From: Thermothielavioides terrestris NRRL 8126
Lineage: Eukaryota > Ascomycota > Sordariomycetes > Sordariales > Chaetomiaceae
DNA length: 64,000 nucleotides
Direction: 5' to 3'
Assembly (NCBI RefSeq): GCF_000226115.1
Contig: NC_016457.1
Location: 7,688,001-7,752,000, forward strand
In this document: positions 37,530-46,046 of the stretch, one piece after another
How positions within the stretch are numbered: position 1 is the stretch's first letter
How the letters are laid out: each line of letters begins with the position of its first letter
Notes under the pieces: generated by a model
Database searches by the model: none
What the model saw: only the letters and a program-made list of their open reading frames with translations
What the model was told of the DNA's origin: nothing
Translations under genes and position numbers: made by a program

Positions 37530-39195
37530 ATGCTGTCACGCACTGCGGCGCCGACCAAGGCGTCGGCAAGGGCAATTTCGAGCGCCGTATCGTCTGCGTC
37601 AACGGCGACAGCGACGGCGCAGCAATGCCGGTCCTTCGCCACCGTCCAAGACGCCGGCACCGCCGCTCCGAAGCGCACCTACGGCGGCCTGCGGGACCAG
37701 GACCGCATCTTCCAGAACCTCTACGGCCGCTACCCGCCCGACCTCAAGCACGCCAAGAAGATGGGTGACTGGCACAAAACCAAGGAGATCCTCCTCAAGG
37801 GCCACGACTGGATCATCGGCGAGATCAAGGCGTCGGGCCTGCGCGGCCGGGGCGGTGCCGGTTTCCCCTCGGGGCTGAAATGGGTGGGTATTTTTGTGCA
37901 CCTCAAACAACAAAACAGCAGCCTGGCTGACCGTGTTTGCCCGCAGTCGTTCATGAATTTCAAGGACTGGGACAAGGACAAAAGGCCGAGGTACCTGGTG
38001 GTCAACGCCGACGAGGGTGAGCCGGGCACCTGCAAGGACCGCGAGATCATACGCAAGGATCCCCACAAGCTGGTCGAGGGCTGCTTGGTCGCCGGCCGCG
38101 CCATGAACGCCACGGCCGCCTACATCTACATCCGCGGCGAGTTCATCCAGGAGGCCGCGATCCTGCAGAACGCCATCAACGAAGCCTATGCCGAGGGTCT
38201 GATTGGCAAGAACGCCTGCGGCTCCGGCTACGACTTCGACGTCTACATGCACCGCGGCGCCGGCGCCTACGTCTGCGGCGAGGAGACCAGCCTGATCGAG
38301 TCGCTCGAGGGCAAGCCTGGCAAGCCGCGCCTCAAGCCGCCCTTCCCCGCCGCCGTCGGCCTGTTCGGCTGCCCGTCGACCGTCGCCAACGTCGAGACAG
38401 TCGCCGTCGCGCCGACCATCTGCCGCCGCGGCGGCAGCTGGTTCGCCAGCTTCGGCCGCGAGCGCAACCAGGGCACCAAGCTGTTCTGCATCAGCGGGCA
38501 CGTCAACAACCCGTGCACGGTGGAGGAGGAGATGAGCATCCCGATGCGGGAGCTGATCGAGAAGCACTGCGGCGGCGTGCGTGGCGGCTGGGACAACCTG
38601 CTGGCCGTGATCCCGGGCGGCTCGTCGACGCCGATCCTGCCCAAGCACATCTGCGACGACCAGCTGATGGACTTCGACGCGCTCAAGGACAGCCAGTCCG
38701 GCCTCGGCACCGCCGCCGTCATCGTCATGGACAAGAGCACCGACGTGGTGCGCGCCATCTCACGCCTCAGCCACTTCTACCGCCACGAGTCGTGCGGCCA
38801 GTGCACCCCCTGCCGCGAGGGCAGCAAGTGGACCGAGCAGATCATGAAGCGCTTCGAGAAGGGCATGGGCCGCGAGCGCGAGATCGACATGCTGCAGGAG
38901 CTGACCAAGCAGGTCGAGGGCCACACCATTTGCGGTACGTTATTCCTGCATTTCCTCACCTCTCCGTTTCTGGCGCTCACAGACAAAAACTAATCGGTCT
39001 TTTTTTTTTGCTTTTTCGCATATAGCCCTCGGCGAGGCCTTCTCCTGGCCCATCCAGGGCCTGATCCGCCACTTCCGGCCCGAGCTGGAGGCCCGCATGC
39101 AGAAGTTCGCCCAGGAGAACGGGGGCGAGGCGCTGGCCGGCGGCTGGAAGCGCGATGCGAGGCAGAAGGGCCAGCTCGTCTCTCCCGGCATGTAA
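37530..39195 (+). CDS. nuo51: NADH:ubiquinone oxidoreductase 51 kDa subunit (complex I, NDUFV1)
   Basis: The NADH-oxidising, FMN- and N3 4Fe-4S-binding subunit of mitochondrial complex I. Exons 37530-37883, 37947-38934 and 39026-39195 give 503 residues. The N-terminal 40 residues are Arg/Ser/Ala-rich and lack acidic residues, fitting a mitochondrial presequence before [17 protein letters not shown]. The NADH/FMN site is [16 protein letters not shown] joined across intron 1 to SFMNFKDWD, then [15 protein letters not shown] and [19 protein letters not shown]. Iron-sulfur ligands are C401, C404 and C407 in [11 protein letters not shown], plus C447 in HTICALGEA, which intron 2 splits. Intron 1 is 63 nt and stop-free, so the reading frame runs straight through it; conservation requires its removal. 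The enzyme is the first step of the respiratory chain. Confidence 0.97.
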
Positions 39196-39887
39196 AAAGA
39201 AAAAAATTAAGCGGGTAGTTGGGGCAAGACGAGAGAGGACGGGAGAGATGGGGGATTGCTGTGGTACGTTGTACATACGCCTGCTTCACCGTAGAGCGCC
39301 CACACTTGGGCTGTACCTTGTTTACTTTGTTGTTGCAGTCAGTCGGGGGGTGCGGCGTGGGGGTGCGAAAAGCGTGGGTTTTTGCCCAGCTTCTGTCCGC
39401 CTTGTGTGTGCCTGAGCGTTCTGTTCCCTTGAGGAGCAATTCCGAAGCTTCGTTTCATGCGTTGGAAAATATCCCGAGAGCAGCTCCCCTGGCCACTGCC
39501 CACCTCCGGTGAGGCTTGGGGTCACGGACGCGGCCAATAACTTCAAGCGGGGGAAGTAAGCTGCTCATGCAGTTGGACGCGGACTCGTCCTGTGGTGTCA
39601 CCTTTCGAATCCCCGCCACGCTGCGCAGCTACGCTGGCCTGCATGCATGAACAAGGCTGGCTGGCTGGCGGCCTGCGCTGCTCGGGTTTGAGGCTGTGCC
39701 GGCTATTTCCTGTCTTTACCCTCTCTTCTCTGTCTCTCTGTCTTCCAATCTTACACTTTTTTTTTCTTCGTTCTGTCAAACGCTGCGCTGTTCCCCCCTT
39801 TCCCCCTAAACTGTGCCCCTGAGCAGTTGAATCCCAATCAACAGTCAATCCCGGTTGTTTTACCTTCCTTTGGGCAGGCAGGCAGCC
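39196..39887. other. Intergenic, no gene recognised
   Basis: About 0.7 kb covers the complex I gene's 3' UTR and the promoter of the following gene. A pyrimidine tract (TTTTTTTTTC) lies near 39,758-39,767. Nothing else is seen. Confidence 0.45.
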
Positions 39888-42203
39888 ATGGCCGAAGTCC
39901 TCGGCGTCGTGGCCAGCGGCATCGCGGTCGCGCAGGCCGCGCAGTCGCTCGGCGGCGCCGTCGTCGCGCTGGCCCGCCTGTGGCGCGAGGTGCGCGACGT
40001 GCCCGACGCCGTCCGCGCCGTCCTCGACGAGCTCGAGCTCGCCGGCGAGGTCGTCGCCGCCATCGAGTCCGAGCTGACTGCAGCGGCGGCGGCGGCGGGG
40101 GCGGCTGGCGTGTCCGAGTCGGGCGTGTCGGCCTTGCACGCTCGCGTCGTGCAGCGCTGTCGCGCGGCTAGGGAGGAGCTGGGTGCGTTGGTGCGCGACC
40201 TCGCGGCGGATATTACCTCGTCGCGCAGGAGGAAGAGGGTGTTGGCTGGGGTCAGGGTGGCGTTGAAGAAGGATGTGTTGGAGGCGTACGAGAAGCGCCT
40301 GCGGAGGGCGCTGCGCATGCTTGATTCGGTCGTTCAGCTGCATCTGGCGTAAGTATCCATCATGTGCTTGCGGAGGCGCGAACGGGGAAGGCGGGGCGCT
40401 GTTGGTGCTTGGAGATATGCTGCAGCTGCTGCTGACTTTGATGATGCCTTAGGTCTGCTCTGAGACGGCAGCCGGAGTTAGTCGCCGCTGAGGTCACCAA
40501 AGTCCTGGCTTTGCGAGGCCCTTCTAAGATGGCAGCGGGCGTACCGCCAAGCGATGAACGTCAGGTCGAAGCCGACGGTGAGGAAGAACAGCAGGCGATG
40601 GTGTCGGCTTCCCGTGCGAGTTCTGCCCGTAGCACACCTGTCGTACTCCGGCGAACCAAGTTTGACTGGGGATTCCTCGGGTTTTCTCTGGTCCAAAAGC
40701 GGTGTGACGGTGTCTTGCTGGCTTCGCAATCTACCAGTACCTGTAAGTGGTACCCATCGCTTGATATCGATGTTGTTTTGGTCTCCATTTGGCGAGTCGC
40801 TGATCTGGACGTAGCGTACCGGTTGCGGTTGTCACCTCCGCAGTGGTTACTGAAAAAGGCCTGGGACCTCCAAATCTCGATGGCATACTCTGGCTGGAAG
40901 ACCTGCTTCCGGCAGTATGTGGTTGTGCCAAACGACTCCGAGATATGGGATGTGTTCCGGCGCTCAGAATCAGAATTTGACGAGCTGCTGAGGCTCTTCA
41001 ACAACGGACTCGCCTCGCCCTTTTCTATGGACACACATGGCCACACCCTGTTGCATGTAAGCAATCTACGTTTTCTCAGCATCTTTGTTACTAGGTCGCT
41101 AAGACGTGACTCTCGATACGTAGTGGGCCATTTCGTTCCGGCCAGAGTTTATCGAGCCCCTGCTACGAATCGGGCTTGATTTCTACGCCAACCCCAGGAA
41201 CGCATTGGATGCTTATCTTCTTACCGAAAACTATTATGGACCTAAAGCAGTGCTTATACACCAGGCCATGCTGTCTCACGGTGTCTACGACGAGGCGGAT
41301 GCTGACACCAGTTGGTGGGCGATTTTGCGCATGTTGGGGAATCCGCAGGTCTTCGACTCCATGCTCGCAAACGTTTTCCCAGACCTGTATCAATGGCCGC
41401 TCGATAGCCGGCTCAGCCGGCTCAGTGAAATCGTCATTGTGCGCGACACAAATATCCGGTTAATTGGCCGATTCTTGCACCCCGACGGCCGTTTCCGACT
41501 GAGCGACCTCCGCAGGCGGGTACCCTGGTACAGCCAGCTCTTCAGACCAACCCACACCGTCTTCGATATGCTCGCTGCCATTTACTTCAAAAAGAGCTAT
41601 GACGCCCAGTGGAGGCAAACCACATATGACCGCGACATGATAGACCTGTGGAACGAGACGCGAATTGCCTTCCGCGACATCGCCGCCACGGCGGACTACT
41701 GCGATCTCTGTTCTGTCAGAAGTAAGAACGGAAGGACGGTACTATGGAGGGAAATGGATTGGATAATCCGGAGGTTGTGTCAGCGGTCGTACTTCTGGGA
41801 GGCTCTCGTCTCCAACTTGCGGCGCTATCGGATCGCCAAACTCGAGATTCATCAGATTGTTCATCAGATTCTTCGACACTGGCTGGAAGATTTGCAAGCG
41901 GGCGGCAAGGATCTTGAGGTATACGGAAGGGCGGAGCTCGCTGCTTTCCGCCGTCACGGCCCACTCCGCTGGTCGAAATTGCCCGAGTGTAAATGGAGCG
42001 GCTTTACGTTTGGATCGCGGCCTGAAGAGTGGAGTCTCACCTGGGAATGGGACCCTGATGTGGAGGGACTGGTGGGAGACTTTTGGGCTTGGACTGAGAA
42101 GTTGGTGGGAGACTCTGGGGTTTGGACTGAAGATCCTCCTCTGCATGTGCCAGGCTCGTGGGTCGATGACGTCGACGATGACTTCGAGGACCGTTGGTGG
42201 TAA
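39888..42203 (+). CDS. Protein with fungal STAND/NACHT-type N-terminal domain, unknown function
   Basis: Exons 39888-40348, 40453-41056 and 41124-42203 give 714 residues. The start MAEVLGVVASGIAVAQAAQSLG, followed by long helices (LARLWREVRDVPDAVRAVLDELELAGEV), is typical of the alpha-helical N-terminal domain found on many fungal NACHT, ankyrin and TPR proteins. No P-loop (GxxxxGK[ST]) or other nucleotide-binding motif follows. The middle and C-terminal parts (DTHGHTLLH-WAISFRPEF, LLRIGLDFYANPRNALDAY, MLGNPQVFDSML) have the spacing of degenerate ankyrin-like repeats. The C-terminus is Trp-rich and acidic (GSWVDDVDDDFEDRWW). The frame is intact right up to the AT-rich island, and the base composition of exons 2 and 3 is less GC-rich than the neighbours. 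Involvement in self/non-self recognition is only inference. Confidence 0.7.
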
Positions 42204-43331
42204 GAGACTAAGGGACCGGTCTCAGATGCCTCGGACAGTGCCTTACCGCGCCACTGGGTAGTGTGAAAATGATCCCTGCCACCGTTTTGCATTGGCAAAT
42301 ACATCCTCCGTTTAGGGGGAGCGTCTTACTGCTCTAAAAATAGTCCCTACACCAATTCCCCGTATCAGTAGCGTGTTGCAACCTACACTGGTGTTATATA
42401 TTGAGAACCATCCCAGTATACATTCTGTTTCTGTTTGTAAAATCTTCTACTATAGTTTTCGTACTCAACTCGTTTGCTATTGCGAAATACATTGCACTAC
42501 CTGTCTATTTCCTAGATACAACTTCGTACTATTGTATAACCTACACTTGGAACAGAGACCTTCAATCTATCGCCCTATCATCTCTGATACGACATCCCCT
42601 ACCAGTACGACACTGTCTTAGTTTTCATAGCACCTCTTAGAATTGCCTATTATCCTCCCGACGCTAGTTATATCTAGGAAGTTGTTTGATATACTACTGT
42701 ATTTTCCGTACTATAACGTTCTACGATAGGAAGTTGCTCTACCTACGACTACCTATTATGAAAAAAAATGTATACCAGTGAGGAAGGCGCTTTGTATATA
42801 TACTCATTTTACAATTAAGGCCATTTTATACTATCCAACGCTTTTTCTTATAGTAGAATTGCTGTATTTTAGAGTATATTTAAGATGTTAAAGGCATCTT
42901 ATATTAAGCGTATCTTTTCTTGCAACTAAGCCAGTAGTGTTGACAATACTAGAATAACTAGGTCTAGTGGCAGTCAAGTACTGTCTATATACTATAAGCA
43001 TCTCAATCCTAGTAGGCTAGTAGTACCTTAGTTTTTATAGTCTACCTTATGCTATTAAGTTATAGTCTCTGATATTATAGTGATAAATATAGCGAAACGT
43101 ATCCGATATTCTAGCAGTAAGATCCGGCTACCTCGACATTGCTACCTCCTTCTTAAGCCCCTTAGACTATAGTTAACCTAGAAGCCTCTAATGACTAGAC
43201 CCTCCTATTAGCTCCGAGCTACCCTAAGGTATACCGAAACTATATAGTCAACTTAATGTAAAACTGGCTCCCTCGCTACCCTAAATGTCCGCTAGTGCTA
43301 TATATATTGAGACTCAGTGTAATAAACCGAT

Positions 43332-43600
43332 TATAAAAACGCCAGTACCCTACCAAGCTTGTAAGACGTCTACTCCGGCTCTAATGCCCCCCCCATTATA
43401 ACTATGTACAATAGACCACCTAACTATAAAAATACCAGTACCTTACTAGGCTTGTAAGACGCTTACTCTAGCTCTAACGCTAGGTTCTTTCTCCCCTCCC
43501 CCCCCTCCCCTAGGCCTATGCTATCCTATCGCCTAGCCAACTATAAAAATGCTAGCACCCCTCTAGGCTTACTGAGACGCTAGCTATAATTGTCCTATCG
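43332..43600. repeat. Three diverged tandem copies of a roughly 95-110 bp unit
   Basis: The unit begins TATAAAAA(C/T) and contains CCAGTACC, CTTGTAAGACG and CTCTAA(T/C)GC. Copies start near 43,332, 43,425 and 43,541. Differences are mainly transitions, fitting RIP decay. Single copies also end in C-runs (CCCCCCC). Confidence 0.6.
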
Positions 43601-43850
43601 CCTTTAGTAGACGCTTAGCTGCTCTATCATCAATGATAGCTCTAGTATCTCCGTAGTCTATAGCCCCTCCCTTATCGCTATTATCGCTATTGGCTATACT
43701 AGCTTCAGTTGCGTTTTTATAGTTGACCGTCTATCTAAGAATCCTATCCTAAAGCAATATAAGGTCAATAGGAATATCTGCCTAGGTAGAGTTGGACTAG
43801 ACTATTGTTTCCCTAGGCTATATATCGCCCTAGACTTACTTAGCATTGTT

Positions 43851-44010
43851 AGGACCTATAGCTAGCTTAGGGTAGTAAAGGGCTATACCTAGCTTAGGGT
43901 AGTAGGGAGCGATAGCTAGCTTAGGGTAGTAAAGGGCTATACCTAGCTTAAGGTAGTTAGGGGCTATACCTAGCTTAGGATTGTTAGGGGCTATAGCCAG
44001 CTTAGATTAT
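43851..44010. repeat. Minisatellite of about six 26-28 bp units
   Basis: Units follow the pattern GGGCTATACCTAGCTTAGGG plus TAGTAA, with C/G, A/G and length variants. At least six head-to-tail copies can be read. There are no spacers, so this is not a CRISPR array. Confidence 0.75.
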
Positions 44011-44211
44011 ATATTGCTATCTTAAGTGGTAGGGGTAAGAAGCTAGTTCTTTAAACGCTTCTTAGGTAGCTAGGTTTTTATACTCTAGCTACTAACGTCG
44101 TTCCGTTTCTTTGGGGCTAGTGTAGCTAGTTGCTTAGTGTTATTTTCATCGTCGACGTCCCCCTCCTCCTTGATAAACATTTGCTCTAGTACAAAGATTA
44201 GCCTACTATAG

Positions 44212-44216
44212 AAAAA
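44212..44216. repeat. Target-site duplication AAAAA (other copy 51,798-51,802)
   Basis: Five A precede the TG of the left LTR and five A follow the CA of the right LTR, the normal 5-bp duplication for copia integration. An A-run is low in information, so this is supportive rather than decisive on its own. Confidence 0.75.
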
Positions 44217-44398
44217 TGAGAAGAGCAGCGAAGTGGGGCCATGCAGGATGCAGAGGCATGTGTATTGAGAGAGGTGCTCCTCTCAAGCTGGGTGGGAGGA
44301 GCGCCGAGGTCTATATACATGTGTGGGCAGAGCTGACATGTGCCCCCTGAGCGCAGGGAGCCTGGCAGATAGAGTCACGTGTGCACTAGCACGCGACA
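44217..44398 (-). repeat. 3' LTR of the copia element
   Basis: 182 bp, TGAGAAGAGCAGCG to GCACGCGACA on the plus strand. It is identical to the other LTR at 51,616-51,797. It contains TCTATATACATG, a possible TATA element in either direction. Confidence 0.95.
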
Positions 44399-44410
44399 CA
44401 CCCCCCAGAC
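44399..44410 (-). other. Polypurine tract of the copia element
   Basis: On the minus strand the bases just upstream of the 3' LTR read GTCTGGGGGGTG and then the LTR TGTCGCG. A G-run touching the 3' LTR is the expected primer for plus-strand DNA synthesis. Confidence 0.7.
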
Positions 44411-45045
44411 AGACTCTCAGGAGGCTGTCTGTGGAACACGCATGCTGGGCACTGACTCTGGAGCTCGCACTGCCAGGCGCATTGAACTGTGGCCTCCGGT
44501 ATTGATCCCACCATTGCGCGCAGCCGCCGCCATTGTGCAAGTTGTCCGCGCGCCATTGTGTACGCGTTGTGGCGCGTGCGTTGGCGAATTGCGTGCTGCG
44601 CTGAATGCGGTCAGACCCAGGGGCGCCAAAGTTGACATTCAGGGGCGCTGTCGTTGGCATTGTTGCGAGCGCCATTGATCGCATTGTGCGCAGTTCCCAA
44701 TTGCGCAGCGCGTTCCATCCCCATCCTCCATTCAGGCGCGTATCTTGAATCGTGCCGCCTCGATTGTGGGTGCAGGTTGCGCAATTGAGCATTGCGATCA
44801 TTCGCATGTGTGCCATTGTGGCCTTTGTTGCCCAACGTCTTGAATGCACGCCCACCATTGCTACCCATTGTTGCATTCGCGCCATGCAGACAATACCGCA
44901 GTGCCGCAGGCCGGTCGATGGCTGCACTCCTGGAAGTATTTAATCATGGTGAGTGCGCCTCAAACCATCTCCCGAACTCTTCCTCTGCAGACCGCGAGCA
45001 ACAGCAGCAGCATCAGCAACAACAACAACATCAACAACAACAACC
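44411..45045. other. CATTG-rich region inside the element, upstream of the antisense gene
   Basis: Between the 3' LTR and the start of the plus-strand gene, the short motif CATTG (often GCCATTGTG, and CAATTG/TTGCGC variants) recurs many times between about 44,485 and 44,880. The spacing is irregular, so it is not a simple tandem repeat. It may be the promoter of the antisense gene. A CAACAACAACATCAACAACAA tract (about 45,015-45,044) lies just before the ATG. Confidence 0.5.
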
Positions 45046-45959
45046 ATGCCGTCCTCTGCTCGCCTCGCCGCTCTCGAGAAGGCCCGCGCCGCCAAGGCGG
45101 CCAAGAACAAGCCTCCCCCGCTCCCGGCCACCCCCACCAAGGCTGGCGCTGGCGCCAGCAAGAAGTGAGCACACCACAATCTGCCCGACTGGCGCGGCGC
45201 GTACATCCGCGTCTCTGACACTTGCAGCAGGACCCCCGCCACGCCGAAGACCCCCTCCAAGCGTGCGGCGCCCCCCTCCTCCTCCTCCTCCTCTTCGGAG
45301 GATGAGGAGGAGGAGGGCGCCCTGAGAGAGCAGCCCTGCCTGGGTTGCCTGAAGTCCGCCATGCGCGGCAAGAGCTCTGGGGAGTGCCGGGAGGCCCCCG
45401 GCAAAGCGGCCCGGTGCGCGCGCTGTGCGCGCGGCAAGAAGTGTCGCTCCATGTAAGTCTGTCAGCACAGTTGCAAGGCGCACGGTACTGATGAATCAGC
45501 CCCGCGAGTGTGCTCCCCGCCGCCAAGCACTTCCTGGCCCTGATGCAGGGGCGCCAGGAGCCCAAGGCCAATCTCGTGAGTACAAATGAAAAGACAAAGG
45601 AAAAGAGCTAGTCTGACTGTGTGTGGTAGGACCAGAAGACGCTGCGCGCCACCCTGCGCGCCCTCCTCGCCATGGAGGGCGAGGACGCCGACGCCGAGGA
45701 TGACGACGACGATGACGACGAGCGCGCGCCCGCGCCCGCCAAGGGCAAGGGCAAGGGCAAGGCAAAGGCGGCCGCGCCCACCAAGAAGTCCAAGAAGGCC
45801 AAGAAGGCCAAGAAGGAGGAGAGCGAGGAGGAGGACGAGGATGAGGACGAGAGCGAGGAGGAGGCTGCTCCGGGCTTTGACCCGGAGGCGCTGGCGCGTG
45901 GTGTGGCGGCGGCGGTGCTGGCCGCCATGACTCCCAAGAAGAAGAAGGGTGGCAAGTAG
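45046..45959 (+). CDS. Four-exon cysteine-cluster, acidic/Lys-rich protein carried antisense in the retrotransposon
   Basis: Exons 45046-45164, 45228-45452, 45500-45575 and 45630-45959 give 249 residues (248 if the NAGNAG acceptor of exon 2 is used three bases later). Donors are GTGAGC, GTAAGT and GTGAGT. Regions in order: basic N-terminus (ARLAALEKARAAKAAKNK), poly-Ser/Glu acidic segment, a six-Cys cluster CX2CX12CX9CX2CX5C at C77, C80, C93, C103, C106 and C112 (EQPCLGCLKSAM, RCARCARGKKC), a helix with FLALMQGRQEP, then an acidic run of Asp, KGKGKGKAKAAAPTKKSKK repeats, a second Glu/Asp-rich stretch and GFDPEALARGVAAAVLAAM. The Cys pattern suggests a zinc site and nucleic-acid binding, but matches no named class I can be sure of. 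The gene lies inside the LTRs on the strand opposite to pol, between the pol stop and the polypurine tract. Function unknown. Confidence 0.8.
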
Positions 45960-46046
45960 TTCCGCGTTGTTGTTTGTTGTTTCGCGGGTGCGGGCACCCC
46001 CCAGTCTGTTTTGCGCCGGCGTGCGCTCCTGTGTTTAGTTTGTTTT

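Larger units (their letters stand above)
42310..44216. repeat. Left arm of AT-rich, RIP-mutated repeat island
   Basis: Composition changes abruptly at about 42,300 to TA-rich DNA with no long open frame. TpA dinucleotides are very abundant (TAGTATA, CTATAT strings), as expected when RIP has turned CpA into TpA. Recognisable sub-repeats are listed separately. The original element cannot be identified. RIP as the cause is inference from composition and should be confirmed with dinucleotide indices. Confidence 0.8.

Noticed and set aside
37599..38648. 349-codon minus-strand frame
   Set aside because: Antisense shadow of the complex I 51 kDa gene.
43851..44010. CRISPR-like repeat array
   Set aside because: The units are head to tail with no unique spacers, and the window is eukaryotic; this is a minisatellite.
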